DNA from: Acidobacteriota bacterium
GTDB taxonomy: Bacteria; Acidobacteriota; Terriglobia; Bryobacterales; Bryobacteraceae
Assembly (NCBI GenBank): GCA_017307505.1
Contig: JAFKEE010000032.1
Coordinates: forward strand, 62,001 to 126,000
DNA: 64,000 bases
Direction of reading: 5' to 3'
The notes beneath the pieces were generated by a model that saw nothing but the letters and a program-made list of their open reading frames with translations, had not been told where the DNA came from and ran no database searches. The position numbers and the translations under genes are program-made. Of the stretch, positions 28,912 to 38,503 are shown in pieces (the stretch's first letter is position 1; every line of letters begins with the position of its first letter).

Positions 28912-29619
28912 TCACGCCATCGCCGGAGCAGGCTGGTTGGCTGCTTCGTTGAACGAATAGCCAAACCCGCGGACTGAGCGGATGAAGGCTGGAGCGGCCG
29001 GATCGTCTTCGATCTTCTGCCGCAGGCGCAGGATGTAGACGTCCACCGTGCGGTCAGTGACGGCGCGGTCGTGGCCCCACACCGCGTCCAGCAACTGTTC
29101 GCGCGAAAACACAACGCCCGGCCGCGTCATGAGAAACTCCAGCAGCCGGAACTCGGTGGCGGTCAGGGAAAGCGGATTCCCGTTTAGGTTCACGCGGCAG
29201 GCGGAGCGATCGAGGTCCAGCGGACCCGACTGCAGTTTGCGCACCGGCTGGGCGAGCTGGCGGAACTGGATCTTGATGCGGGCAATCAGTTCCCGGACGA
29301 AGAACGGTTTGACGATATAGTCGTTGGCGCCGAGTTCCAGGCCGACAATGCGATCGGTCTCCGACGCGCGGGCCGTCAGGAAGATCACCGGGATGTGGGC
29401 CAGCTCAGGATGCGTGCGGATGCCCTTGCAGATGTCCAGGCCATCGGAATCGGGCAGCATGATGTCCAGGATGATCAGGTCAGGACGCTCGCGCCGGCAG
29501 AGATCCACGGCGCCGCGCCCTGTCTGCGCGCCAACCATTTGGAATCCCTCTTTCTCCAGGTTGTATTTGAGGAGTGCGAAGAGGTCGGAGTCGTCTTCAA
29601 TCAGCAGGATTTTCTTCAT
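28912..29619 (-). CDS. phoB: OmpR/PhoB-family response regulator
   Basis: The 235 residues comprise a receiver domain (LLIEDDSDLFALL, phospho-acceptor in LIILDIMLPDSDG, LTARAS, KPF) and a winged-helix DNA-binding domain (LTATEFRLLEFLMTRPGVVFSREQLLDAVWG...VDVYILRLRQKIE). The sequence is PhoB-like throughout. It lies downstream of a PhoR-like kinase on the same strand. A Pho-box-like sequence sits 40-65 bp upstream of its start, which would fit autoregulation by phosphate limitation. No pst or phoU genes are in the window, so the phosphate role is inferred. Confidence 0.85.
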   Translation of the reverse strand: MKKILLIEDDSDLFALLKYNLEKEGFQMVGAQTGRGAVDLCRRERPDLIILDIMLPDSDGLDICKGIRTHPELAHIPVIFLTARASETDRIVGLELGANDYIVKPFFVRELIARIKIQFRQLAQPVRKLQSGPLDLDRSACRVNLNGNPLSLTATEFRLLEFLMTRPGVVFSREQLLDAVWGHDRAVTDRTVDVYILRLRQKIEDDPAAPAFIRSVRGFGYSFNEAANQPAPAMA

Positions 29620-29658
29620 GGGGATGTCGCCAGATCGTCAACTCCAGTAATAACGCGG

Positions 29659-29684
29659 CTACTGTTACATTCAGATTACAGTAG
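29659..29684 (-). promoter_or_regulatory. Pho-box-like operator between kinase and regulator genes
   Basis: Within a dyad with 7-bp arms (CTACTGT and ACAGTAG) lie two heptamer-like repeats, CTGTTAC and AGATTAC, separated by 4 bp. This is the spacing of PhoB binding sites (consensus CTGTCAT, 11-bp period). It sits 40 bp before the phoB-like start. The dyad could instead be a weak attenuator. Confidence 0.5.
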
Positions 29685-29696
29685 CGTGAATTGAAG

Positions 29697-31145
29697 TTAA
29701 AGCGCCTCTTGTTCCGAGAGGCCGAGGTCGTTGGTCGGCAGCGTGAACCAGAAGGTGGTTCCCTGCCCCAGAACGCTTTCCACGCCCACATCGCCCCCCT
29801 GCGAGCGCGCCAGGTGTTTGACGATGGCGAGACCCAGCCCGGTGCCGCCCAGTTCGCGGGAACGGGCTTTGTCGACACGGTAGAACCGCTCGAACAGCCG
29901 GGGCAGGTCCTCGTGCGGAATCCCAATACCGGTGTCGCTTACGCTCACCCGGACGAAGTCGTTCAGGCACTCGGCGGTGACCTGGATGCTGCCGTCCTCG
30001 GGCGTGTACTTGATGGCGTTGTCCAGCAGATTGGACATCATCTGGTGCACCGCCTCGGAGTCGCAGAACGCTTCCGTCCGGTCGGGCGCCGGCGCCAGGT
30101 GCAGGCTGATCCGCTTCTTGGCGGCCACCGGTTCCAGCGACTCAATACAGTCCTTCAGCAGCGGATTCACATAGTACGACGCAAACTGGAAGCGCTGCGA
30201 CTTCATCTCGATGCGGGAAAGAGTCAGCAGGTCGCCGGTGAGGCGGCCCAGACGCTCTGCGTTCTGCCGGATGATGTGCAGGAAGCGGACGTTGTTCTCA
30301 TCGTCGTGGATCGCCCCTTCCAGCAGCGTCTCGGTGTAGCCCTGAATCGAGGCAAGGGGCGTACGCAGCTCGTGGCTGACGTTGATGACGAAGTCTTTGC
30401 GGACCCGCTCCACCTTCTCCAGTTCGACGTGCTCGCGGTGCAGCTCATCGAAGACCTTCTCCAGCTTCGCCCCCGTCTCGTTCAACTGCCTGGCCAGCGT
30501 GCCCAGTTCATCGTTGCCCGTGTGCTTCAGGCGGACCTTAAAATCGCCCGTGGCGAGCGTCGAAGCATAGTCGATGATGGCGCCCAGGCGTGTCGAGAAG
30601 TACCGGGCAATGAAGCCGGCCACCAGAATGGCGGGCAAGAACGCCAGGGCCATGTACAGCATCACGCGGGTGCGGATCTTCGAAACCTGTGAGCGCACCT
30701 CGCGCAGGGGCACCGCCAGGCGCGCGGCGCCGGCCGGTACAGGACCGGCCACATAGAGGAAGTTGATCCCCATGGTGGGGCTCTGTCGCAGGGAATTGCC
30801 CATCCGGCCCTCCAGCGCCGCCCGAACCTCTGGCCGGTGGCCGTGATTCTCCATGCGGGCCGGATCCGCTTCCGAATCGAGAATCACCCGCCCGTCGGGT
30901 GCAATGATCGTCAAACGCCCGCCAGCCGCGGCGGCCAGGGCCCGGATGTTGGAAGGTGAGACCTCCAGCAGCTTCTGCTGGCCAATCACGCCCAGCATCT
31001 TCATCTTCTCCTCCATCTCGAGGGTGAGCCCCTGGATATAGGCCTTCTCGGTGAGTTCCGAGGCCAGGAAGTCCACGGCCGTCAGGACAATCACCATGAT
31101 GAGAAGGACGCTGGCGATGAGCTTGAGAAAGATGCGGGCAGTCAT
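29697..31145 (-). CDS. phoR: PhoR-like sensor histidine kinase
   Basis: The 482 residues contain TM1 (8-30), a periplasmic sensor (~31-165), TM2 (~168-190), HAMP, and HisKA with the phospho-acceptor in VSHELRTPLASIQG. The HATPase domain carries LDNAIKYTPEDG, SDTGIGIP and GGTGLGLAIVKH. It differs from E. coli PhoR in having a real periplasmic domain, as in PhoR/WalK proteins of many other phyla. It should phosphorylate the regulator encoded downstream. The start overlaps the nadD stop (TAATG). Confidence 0.88.
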   Translation of the reverse strand: MTARIFLKLIASVLLIMVIVLTAVDFLASELTEKAYIQGLTLEMEEKMKMLGVIGQQKLLEVSPSNIRALAAAAGGRLTIIAPDGRVILDSEADPARMENHGHRPEVRAALEGRMGNSLRQSPTMGINFLYVAGPVPAGAARLAVPLREVRSQVSKIRTRVMLYMALAFLPAILVAGFIARYFSTRLGAIIDYASTLATGDFKVRLKHTGNDELGTLARQLNETGAKLEKVFDELHREHVELEKVERVRKDFVINVSHELRTPLASIQGYTETLLEGAIHDDENNVRFLHIIRQNAERLGRLTGDLLTLSRIEMKSQRFQFASYYVNPLLKDCIESLEPVAAKKRISLHLAPAPDRTEAFCDSEAVHQMMSNLLDNAIKYTPEDGSIQVTAECLNDFVRVSVSDTGIGIPHEDLPRLFERFYRVDKARSRELGGTGLGLAIVKHLARSQGGDVGVESVLGQGTTFWFTLPTNDLGLSEQEAL

Positions 31146-31711
31146 TATTGGTAGAGGCCGTGATCGCGGATATAGCGCAGGACCGGGTCCGGCAGCTCTT
31201 CCACTGGTTCGCCACTATCCAGTTTGCGCCTGATTTCTGACGATGAGATGACAAGCGCCAAAGTTTCCAGCCCTTTTACGCGGGCACCCGGCGGAATCGG
31301 GTAGTCGTACCCTGGCCGGGAGACCACAATGAACTCCACCGCCCGCAGCACATCGGCCGACCGGTGCCAGGATCCAATTTCGGCGAAGGCATCGGCGCCA
31401 ATCAGAAAAAAGAGCTGATCCGAAGGGCCCAGCCGCGCCTTCACGCGTTCGATGGTGTCGATGGAAAAGCTCTTGCCCTGCCCCTCTTCCAGCCGGGACG
31501 GCTCAAAACGAGGATCGGCCGCGCAGGCCAGCTCCACCATGCGGAATCGATCCTCATAGGCAGTGGTCGTGCCGGAGGGCTTGTGCGGCGGATTCGCCGA
31601 AGGGACGAGCAGAACGCGATCCAGGTGCAGTCGATCGGCCGCTTCGCGGGCCACGCGGAGATGGGCGTTGTGGATGGGGTCGAAGGTCCCACCGAAAATA
31701 GCTACTTTCAA
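31145..31711 (-). CDS. nadD: nicotinate-nucleotide adenylyltransferase
   Basis: NadD converts nicotinate mononucleotide and ATP to deamido-NAD in NAD biosynthesis. The 188 residues have the family start AIFGGTFDPIHNAHL, PSANPPHK, and the ISSTxIR-type motif (ISSSEIRRKL). The (H/T)xGH nucleotidyltransferase signature reads HNAH, with alanine in place of the usual glycine. Length and the rest of the sequence fit. It is in a run of housekeeping genes (dusB, rnhA, nadD) that continues into the phoR-like gene. Confidence 0.93.
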   Translation of the reverse strand: MKVAIFGGTFDPIHNAHLRVAREAADRLHLDRVLLVPSANPPHKPSGTTTAYEDRFRMVELACAADPRFEPSRLEEGQGKSFSIDTIERVKARLGPSDQLFFLIGADAFAEIGSWHRSADVLRAVEFIVVSRPGYDYPIPPGARVKGLETLALVISSSEIRRKLDSGEPVEELPDPVLRYIRDHGLYQ

Positions 31712-31799
31712 ACCGATGGTCTTTCTGCTGCGCGCCGCGCGGGATGGCGCAGGTCCCTTTATCTTCGCTTGAAATCAGTCTGTTGCGCTGGAGCGGAAG

Positions 31800-32240
31800 C
31801 TACGACGAACTCTGATTCTCAGCAGCCATCCGGGCCAGTTCGTCGCAGCGGTTGTTATCGGCATGGCTGGCATGGCCCTTGGTCCATACCCAGTCCGTCT
31901 TGTGGCGCGATACCTGCTGGTCGAGTTCCACCCACAGATCCTGGTTCAGCACCGGTTTCTTGGCGGCCGTCTTCCAGCCGTTGCGCTTCCAGCCGGCCAT
32001 CCAGCTCTTGATGCCGTTCATCACGTACTGGGAATCGGTGACAATCTCCACCTCGCAGGTTTCCCGCAAGGCCTCCAGCGCACGGATCGCCGCGGTGAGC
32101 TCCATCCGGTTGTTGGTCGTCTCCCGCTCGCTGCCGTACATCTCCTTGGTGTGCCCGCCATATCGCAGGATGCACGCCCATCCGCCGCGCCCTGGATTGC
32201 CCAGACACGACCCGTCTGTAATCGCCTGTACTTTCTTCAT
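31800..32240 (-). CDS. rnhA: ribonuclease HI
   Basis: This endonuclease cuts RNA in RNA-DNA hybrids (Okazaki primers, R-loops). The 146 residues have the catalytic acids in [26 protein letters not shown] and NNRCDELA, and the basic GWKRNGWKT handle region of type HI enzymes. ATG at 32240 is preferred over an upstream in-frame TTG. It lies 12 bp after the dusB stop, so the two are co-transcribed. Confidence 0.95.
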   Translation of the reverse strand: MKKVQAITDGSCLGNPGRGGWACILRYGGHTKEMYGSERETTNNRMELTAAIRALEALRETCEVEIVTDSQYVMNGIKSWMAGWKRNGWKTAAKKPVLNQDLWVELDQQVSRHKTDWVWTKGHASHADNNRCDELARMAAENQSSS

Positions 32241-32252
32241 GGAACCCAACAA

Positions 32253-33302
32253 CTACAAAAGCACCGTCGCCAGCTTCTCGTCCGGGCTCGTCAGCTCCCG
32301 CTCAAAGAACTGGTTGACCAGCGAGAGGATCTCCGTCGCTTCCCGCGACTGGTAGATCGCTGTCCGCAGCTTCGCCCCGTTCCGCACGCCGTGCGTGAAG
32401 TAGGTGGCAAACTGCTTCATCTTGCCCACCGCGTCCAGGCTCTTCCTGCTCAGCAGCATGGTGTAGTAGGTGTGCATCATCTGCCAGCGGTCGTGCTCGG
32501 TCGGCTGGTAGTACGGCTTGCCCTCCAGATGCTCCGCAATCTGCCGGAAGATCCAGGGATTCGAGGAAGCCGCCCGGCCGATCATCACCGCGTCGCAGCC
32601 GGTTTCCCGCACCATCCGGATCGCGTCCTCCGGGGTCGTGATGTCGCCATTGCCGATCACCGGAATCTTCACCGCATCTTTCACTTCCGCGATCCGCGTC
32701 CAGTCCGCCCGGCCGCTGTAGCCCTGCTCGCGCGTCCGCGGGTGCAAGGCGATGGCCGCCACGCCGTTGTCCTCAGCCAGCTTCGCCATCTGGACATGCA
32801 CCAGTTCCTTGTCGTTCCAACCGGCCCGGAATTTCATCGTCAACGGGATACTAATGGACGAACGAACCCGCTTCAGCAACTCCTCCACCAGGGGCAGGTT
32901 TCTTAACAGGCCGGACCCGCCATTGCACGTCACCACCTTCTTCACCGGGCACCCAAAGTTGATGTCCACCGCGTCGAACCCATTGTCCTCGCAGACCTTA
33001 GCCGCTTCCGACATGATTTCCGGATCGGACCCGAACAATTGCGCACTGATCGGGTGCTCTTCGGGTTCAAAATAGAGGTAGTGGAAGCTCTTAATGGATT
33101 TGCGGTTGGGATGACGGCCGCTGGCCACCACGCCGTGTGAGCTGGTGAACTCGGTCATGATCAGGCCGCAGCCGCCCTGGTTCCGGATCAGCCGGCGAAA
33201 CACGGTATCCGTCACACCGGCCATCGGTGCCAGGACAGTTGCCGGGCGAATCTCGACGGGGCCAACCTGATAGGCTGCGGGGAAGTTTGCCATCTCTACC
33301 AT
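32253..33302 (-). CDS. dusB: tRNA-dihydrouridine synthase B
   Basis: DusB reduces uridine to dihydrouridine in the tRNA D-loop using FMN and NAD(P)H. The 349 residues have the N-terminal LAPMAGVTDTVFRRLIR, the catalytic-cysteine loop INFGCPVKKVVTCNGGSGLL and the FMN/phosphate-binding IGNGDI and GCDAVMIGRAA. A C-terminal helical tRNA-binding domain follows. The start may be ATG 33302 or ATG 33293; neither has a strong ribosome site. It is divergent from the glycine-zipper gene. Confidence 0.94.
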   Translation of the reverse strand: MVEMANFPAAYQVGPVEIRPATVLAPMAGVTDTVFRRLIRNQGGCGLIMTEFTSSHGVVASGRHPNRKSIKSFHYLYFEPEEHPISAQLFGSDPEIMSEAAKVCEDNGFDAVDINFGCPVKKVVTCNGGSGLLRNLPLVEELLKRVRSSISIPLTMKFRAGWNDKELVHVQMAKLAEDNGVAAIALHPRTREQGYSGRADWTRIAEVKDAVKIPVIGNGDITTPEDAIRMVRETGCDAVMIGRAASSNPWIFRQIAEHLEGKPYYQPTEHDRWQMMHTYYTMLLSRKSLDAVGKMKQFATYFTHGVRNGAKLRTAIYQSREATEILSLVNQFFERELTSPDEKLATVLL

Positions 33303-33363
33303 TGTATCGGGGTTGAAACGCGGCTCGCGCGGGCCGCGTTCAAACAATTGAGAGGACGAGACG

Positions 33364-34305
33364 ATGTTCCAGAAGTTGATCGTGGCATTTGGATTGGGTG
33401 TGCTGCTGACAGGCGGCGTGGTGTACATAGCGATGAAGAATCGCGCTCCGGAGCCTGTGCCGGTCAGCGTGGCCACACCAGCCCCCGCGCCCACCCCGGC
33501 AGTCGCGGAGCCTGCGCCACCTCCGGCCCCGGAGCCCGCCCCGCCTCAACCCGAACCAGTCAGGCCCAAACCCACGGCCAAGCCAGTGAAGACCCATACC
33601 CGCACCGCGCCGGTCGCTGTCGCCAAGAACGATCCGCCCGCGGTCGTGCACGAACAGCCCAGGCCCGCGCCGGTGGCCCCTCCTGTAGTCACGAATCCGG
33701 AGCCAGCCCCGGTGGAGAAACCCGTGGCGGCGCCGCCCATCGTCAGGCCGGAACCCAAGCCCGCACCGCGCCAACCGCATAGCGTCACCATCCCGGCCGG
33801 CACCATGATCACCGTCCGCCTGCGCGAGGAACTCAGCACCAAGCACAGCCAGGATGGTCAGAATTTCACGGCCACGCTCGACCAGCCTCTGGTGGTCGAC
33901 GGGTTCGTCATCGCCGAGCGCGGCTCCTCCCAGCGCGGCCGCATCGTCGAACTCGATCGCGCCGGACGAGTCAAAGGTCGCGCGGCCCTCGCCGTGGAAC
34001 TGACGGAACTGAACACCGCCGACGGCCAGAAGATCGCCCTGAAGACGGACTCTTTCCGCAAGGAAGCGGAGAGCGGCATGAAGGGCGATATGGCGAAAAC
34101 CGGTGTCGCCGCCGGCATCGGTGCGGCGATCGGGGCCATCGCCGGAGGCGGCAAGGGGGCGGCCATCGGCGCAGGCATCGGTGGTGCGGCAGGAGCCGGT
34201 GGCGTGCTCGCCACTCGCGGCAAGGATGCCAGCCTGCCCAGCGAAACCCGTCTGACGTTCCGCCTGAAGGAACCCCTCACGCTCACCGAGAAGCTCGACG
34301 ACTAG
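33364..34305 (+). CDS. membrane-anchored proline-rich protein with glycine zipper
   Basis: The 313-residue protein has an N-terminal membrane anchor (LIVAFGLGVLLTGGVVYIAM). A Pro/Ala-rich spacer follows (~30-140, of APEPAPP type) suited to crossing the periplasm. A beta-sandwich-like domain (SVTIPAGTMITVRLREELST...GSSQRGRIVELDRAG) precedes a glycine zipper (AAGIGAAIGAIAGGGKGAA). The end resembles the beta-barrel-like segments of TrbI/VirB10-type or 'YMGG' proteins. It is likely an envelope protein; no specific function is assigned. Confidence 0.7.
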   Translation: MFQKLIVAFGLGVLLTGGVVYIAMKNRAPEPVPVSVATPAPAPTPAVAEPAPPPAPEPAPPQPEPVRPKPTAKPVKTHTRTAPVAVAKNDPPAVVHEQPRPAPVAPPVVTNPEPAPVEKPVAAPPIVRPEPKPAPRQPHSVTIPAGTMITVRLREELSTKHSQDGQNFTATLDQPLVVDGFVIAERGSSQRGRIVELDRAGRVKGRAALAVELTELNTADGQKIALKTDSFRKEAESGMKGDMAKTGVAAGIGAAIGAIAGGGKGAAIGAGIGGAAGAGGVLATRGKDASLPSETRLTFRLKEPLTLTEKLDD

Positions 34306-34332
34306 CCGCGCTGCCCGGATCGGGCCGCAGGA

Positions 34333-34848
34333 TTATTTCGGGGACGGAGAAAACTCCGTCTCCACCTTCCACTGCTCCATCGTGTTGTAGACGATCGGGC
34401 AGTAGCACGCCCGGTCGATGAACTGCCAGACGCGCGATTGCAGAGAACCCGCGCCGCGCACCAGGTGCGGAAAGTCTCCGCAGGTGGCCGGACGCGCCTC
34501 GTACACCGTGCACTCCGTGCCCGACAGAAACACACAGCCCGTTTCCTCGTCGCGCTTCAGAATCAGACCTTCTTCCTCCGACTGCTCCGTATAGTCGCGC
34601 AGGAACCGGCCTTCTTTGATCCGCAGGAACTTGGCCAGCTTCGTCACATCACGATCCGTGAGTGTCACCGTGGCCACCTTGCAGCAGTTCGCGCAGGTCG
34701 TGCAGTCGATCGCTTCTTCCGTCTCTTCGGCGATGTGCCGCAGACGGCGTTCCACGAAACTATGCGTCTTGAGGTGGCGGCGAAAACGCTCGTTTTCGCC
34801 GCGCTTCTGCTCGCCCAAACGGCGAATCTGGACGAGATCTGTAATCAT
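34333..34848 (-). CDS. YkgJ-family cysteine cluster protein
   Basis: The 171 residues carry the family signature CTTCANCC, followed by CVFLSGTECTVYEARPATCGDFPHL with the additional ligands, and a late CYC. YkgJ/UPF0153 proteins coordinate zinc or an Fe-S cluster; their activity is not settled. The start codon overlaps the stop of the M16 peptidase gene, indicating co-transcription. Confidence 0.85.
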   Translation of the reverse strand: MITDLVQIRRLGEQKRGENERFRRHLKTHSFVERRLRHIAEETEEAIDCTTCANCCKVATVTLTDRDVTKLAKFLRIKEGRFLRDYTEQSEEEGLILKRDEETGCVFLSGTECTVYEARPATCGDFPHLVRGAGSLQSRVWQFIDRACYCPIVYNTMEQWKVETEFSPSPK

Positions 34849-37610
34849 CAGTTGGTTGCCGCGGCCTTCTTAAAGTCCCCGGCCTTGTAGATGCTCATCC
34901 GGGACACATCCATATACTTCTTCATCGCCGTCTGAATGTCAGCCGGCGTCAGCTTCTTGATCTTGGCTTCGATCTCGGTGTCGAACGCCATCGTGCGGTT
35001 GTAGAACCGCTGTCCGGCCAGCCTCGACACCAGTTCGCCGTCATTGGCCCGGCTCACCTGGCGCGCCTGCAGCAGGCTCTTCTTGGCGGCTTCGACCTCA
35101 TCCGCCGTGTAGCCCTTATCCAGGATCAGGCCGACTTCGTCCTTGAAGGAAGCTTCCACCTTCGCCGCGTTCTGCGGAGCGCAGATCGCAAACGCCATGA
35201 ACACGCCCCCGTCATCTTCCGGAGAAGCCATGAACTGCGCGCCGACGCCGTAGCTCAAGCCCTCCTTACCGCGAATGCGGGCAAAGAGCCGTGAATTCAT
35301 GCCGGAGCCAAGGATGTAGTTCCCCACCAGCATGGCCGGATAGTCCGGATTCGTGTCGTTGATCTTCACCGGCAGGCCGGCGATGAACATCGCATTCGCC
35401 TTGTCCGGCGTCTCGAACACAACGCTCTCCGGCTCCACGGCCTTGTATTCCTTCTTCACCCGGGCGAACTTCTGCTGGCTCTTCCAGTCGTTGAACAGGT
35501 CGGAAACCTGCTTCTGTGTCGTCTCTGGATCGAAGTCGCCGATCACCACAAACTCACCGTGCGACGCGCCGTAGAACTGCTTGTGGAACGCCTTCACCTC
35601 ATCCAGCGTCAGCGCCTTCACACCCTCGATCTCCTCGTCCACCGTGCGGATGTAGCGAACATCGTCCTTCGGATAAGGATTCAGGTGGCGCTGCACGGCG
35701 CGCATGGCGATCGCCTGCGGCTCGCTCTTCGACTGCTCCATCTGCGCCAGCATCTGCTGCTTCAACTGGTCGAACTCGGTCTGCGGGAACGTCGATTCCT
35801 TCAGCAGTTCGGCCACCAGCGTCAACACCGGCTGCAGGTTCTCCTTCGTGGTCGTGATCCGCACGCTCGCGCCGGTCTCGTTGCCGCCCACACTCACGCT
35901 GGCTTTCAGCCGGTCGAACTCGTCTTTGATCTGCTGGCGCGTGTGCTTGGCCGTGCCGCGCATCAGCATCTGGCCGGCGAACCCGGCCGCGAAATCCTTG
36001 CCCTTGAGATTGTTCTCATCGCCGAAGTGCAGGCTCAGCGTGGCCACCACCTGGTTGCCGCGCGTCTTCTTGGTGATGAACGACAGCTTGATGCCGCCCT
36101 TCAGGTCGCCGCGGATGGTGCGCTTGTCGATATTCTCCGGGGACGCGTCAAACGACTCGCCCTGGCTCACCACCGCCTCACCCTTGTAGTCCTTCACCAG
36201 CGCCGTCACGTCCGGCGCCGGCGGGATCTCGGCGCGCAGCGGAGCCTTGTCGGGAATGAACTCACCCACGGTCCGGTTCGAGGCGATCAGATACTTCTCC
36301 GCCGCCTTCTGCACCTGCTCCAGCGTGACCTTCTTGATCCGGTCACGGTGCAGGAACAGCAGCCGCCAGTCGCCCATGCCCTGCCATTCGGAAAGCTGCA
36401 GCGCGATGGCCGCCGAGTTGTTCAGGGCCAGGTCGAAATTCTTCAGCCAGTTGGCGCGAACCCGCTCCAGCTCTTCCTTGGTAAACGGCTTCGTCTTCAC
36501 CTCGTCGATCGTGTCCAGCAGCGTCTTGCGGGCATCCGCCAGCGAATTCTCGGTCCGCACGGAAGCGTGCGCGATGAAGACACCCGGATCCTTCAGCTGA
36601 TACTCGTTCGTGGCGACGCTCGCTGCCTTCTTGGTCTCGACCAGCGCCTTGTACAGGCGGCCCGAGGGTGCGTCGCCCAGGATCCGGCCCGCCATCTCCA
36701 TCGGCGCAAACTCTTCATGCGACCCCGGCGGAATGTGCCACACGGCCGCCACGGCCTGCACATCACCCACGCGGCGCAGCGTCACCGAGCGTTCCCCGTC
36801 CTGCGTCGGCTCGGCCGTATAGGTGCGGCGCAGTTGCCTTGTCGGCTTCGGGATGGGTCCGTAGAGCTTCTGGACCAGCGCCAGCGTCTTCGCTTCGTCG
36901 AACTTGCCCGCCACCACCAGCACGGCGTTGTCCGGCTGGTAGAAATGCTTCCAGAACGCCTGCAGCCGCTCGATCGGCACCTGTTCCAGATCCGAACGCG
37001 CGCCAATCGTCGACTTCCCGTAGTTGTGCCACAGGTACGCAGTCGACATCACGCGTTCCTCCAGAATCGAATCCGGATCATTCTCGCCCGACTCGAACTC
37101 GTTCCGGACCACCGTCATTTCGCTGTCCAGATCCTTCTTGGCAATGAAGGAATTCACCATCCGATCCGCTTCCAGCGACAGCGCCCACTGCAGGTTCTCA
37201 TCCGTCGCCGCGAACGTCTCGAAGTAGTTCGTGCGGTCGAACCACGTGGTCCCATTGGGACGCGCGCCGTGATCCTGCAGCTCCTTCGGCACATTCGGAT
37301 GGTTCGTCGAGCCCTTGAACATGAGGTGCTCGAGCAGGTGCGCCATGCCCGTTTCCCCGTAATCCTCGTGCCGCGATCCCACCATATAGGTGATATTCAC
37401 GGTAATGTTCGATTTCGTCGGATCGGGAAACAGCAGCACTCTGAGCCCGTTGCTCAGGTGGTACTCCGTAATCCCTTCGACGCTCGTAACCTTCTGCACA
37501 CCCTGCGGCAGCGCTTGGGCTGACGCGGTGGCGGACAACATCGAAACAGCTAGAAATAGGGCCAACATTGGTCGCGTGGCCCGGGCGGGGGTCAGGTTGC
37601 GGTGAAACAT
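34848..37610 (-). CDS. secreted M16-family zinc peptidase (pitrilysin-like, two modules)
   Basis: The ~920-residue protein has a signal peptide in ARPMLALFLAVSMLSATASA-type sequence (ATG 37610, or the internal ATG 37568). The N-terminal module has the inverted zinc motif HLLEH (HxxEH), with a second glutamate downstream in RNEFESGEND. The C-terminal half is a second M16 module without the zinc motif, as is usual. The pair forms a clam-shell peptidase degrading peptides in the periplasm. Length fits fused two-module M16 enzymes. Confidence 0.92.
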   Translation of the reverse strand: MFHRNLTPARATRPMLALFLAVSMLSATASAQALPQGVQKVTSVEGITEYHLSNGLRVLLFPDPTKSNITVNITYMVGSRHEDYGETGMAHLLEHLMFKGSTNHPNVPKELQDHGARPNGTTWFDRTNYFETFAATDENLQWALSLEADRMVNSFIAKKDLDSEMTVVRNEFESGENDPDSILEERVMSTAYLWHNYGKSTIGARSDLEQVPIERLQAFWKHFYQPDNAVLVVAGKFDEAKTLALVQKLYGPIPKPTRQLRRTYTAEPTQDGERSVTLRRVGDVQAVAAVWHIPPGSHEEFAPMEMAGRILGDAPSGRLYKALVETKKAASVATNEYQLKDPGVFIAHASVRTENSLADARKTLLDTIDEVKTKPFTKEELERVRANWLKNFDLALNNSAAIALQLSEWQGMGDWRLLFLHRDRIKKVTLEQVQKAAEKYLIASNRTVGEFIPDKAPLRAEIPPAPDVTALVKDYKGEAVVSQGESFDASPENIDKRTIRGDLKGGIKLSFITKKTRGNQVVATLSLHFGDENNLKGKDFAAGFAGQMLMRGTAKHTRQQIKDEFDRLKASVSVGGNETGASVRITTTKENLQPVLTLVAELLKESTFPQTEFDQLKQQMLAQMEQSKSEPQAIAMRAVQRHLNPYPKDDVRYIRTVDEEIEGVKALTLDEVKAFHKQFYGASHGEFVVIGDFDPETTQKQVSDLFNDWKSQQKFARVKKEYKAVEPESVVFETPDKANAMFIAGLPVKINDTNPDYPAMLVGNYILGSGMNSRLFARIRGKEGLSYGVGAQFMASPEDDGGVFMAFAICAPQNAAKVEASFKDEVGLILDKGYTADEVEAAKKSLLQARQVSRANDGELVSRLAGQRFYNRTMAFDTEIEAKIKKLTPADIQTAMKKYMDVSRMSIYKAGDFKKAAATN

Positions 37611-37945
37611 GACGTGATGTAACGATGCTAGCACCCCGGCCAAGTACCCCTCCTGCAATGGTTGTAACATCCTTGCGTCTTCGCCCTCTATTCCGACGCA
37701 CGCCACAGCCTATGGGACCTCATACAGAACCGCGCACCAGCCAGCATCAGTCCGACTCCACCAGCCCAAAACAGCCATCCTTCGACAACACCTCCTCCCC
37801 GGAAGTCCTTTACCCCTCCCTGAACACAACTGCTGGTTTTTTCCACGATTTTTGCCGCCAACAGGCGAACAAACGGCGTCCCTCCCCTTGCACCCCATAA
37901 TCAGATGTGATTGTCTTATTTCCCAGGAGGCAATCGTCCCCGTTT

Positions 37946-38503
37946 ATGACGCCGGCGCTCTTATCCGATTCCCCGCCCCGCTCCAGCCCGCTTTCCTTCG
38001 AAGAACAGGACTTTATCGATCGGCTCATCGTCCAGCACCGGGGCCGCCCCGGCATGCTGCTGAGCCTGCTCGAAGCGATTCAGGAACGGCAGCCGAACAA
38101 GTACCTGCCCGTCGAGGTGCTCGACTACCTCGCCGCCCGCACCGGCATCCCCGGTGCCCAGATCTACAGCGTGGCCACCTTCTACTCGCTCTTTAATCTG
38201 AAGCCGCAGGGCGAGCATACCGTCTGCATCTGCCGCGGCACCGCCTGCCACACCCGCGGTTCCCGCAACCTGCTGGAACGCGTCAAACTCCAGCTCGGAC
38301 TCAAGGAGGAGGACGAAGACGGCAGCGCCGAAAAGATGTGCGCCACTACCGCCGACCGCCGCTTCACCGTCCGCACCGTTGCCTGTTTCGGCCAGTGCGC
38401 CCTCGCCCCCGTGGCGGAAATTGACCACTCCATCCTCGGCCACGTCAATGAACGCGCACTCGAGCGCGAAGTCGACGCCATCAAGAGGGGCGGCCAGCGA
38501 TGA
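37946..38503 (+). CDS. hoxE: HoxE-like 2Fe-2S subunit of NAD-linked hydrogenase
   Basis: This 185-residue NuoE/HoxE-type thioredoxin-fold ferredoxin has the 2Fe-2S ligands CRGTACHTRG (C-x4-C) and CFGQCAL (C-x3-C). It relays electrons between the diaphorase flavin and hydrogenase. It is the first gene of the operon and overlaps hoxF by 4 bp. AGGAGG at 37925-37930 is rather far (15 nt) from the ATG; a GTG at 37907 in the same frame is less likely. Confidence 0.9.
   Translation: MTPALLSDSPPRSSPLSFEEQDFIDRLIVQHRGRPGMLLSLLEAIQERQPNKYLPVEVLDYLAARTGIPGAQIYSVATFYSLFNLKPQGEHTVCICRGTACHTRGSRNLLERVKLQLGLKEEDEDGSAEKMCATTADRRFTVRTVACFGQCALAPVAEIDHSILGHVNERALEREVDAIKRGGQR

Noticed and set aside
35559-37523. 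654-codon frame antisense to the M16 peptidase
   Set aside because: Histidine/arginine/leucine-rich shadow of the sense gene with no recognisable domain.
37707-37945. Sigma54 or FNR promoter for the hydrogenase operon
   Set aside because: No GG-N10-GC element was found. The only dyad (AATCA GATG TGATT) is short and in the wrong orientation for a standard FNR box.
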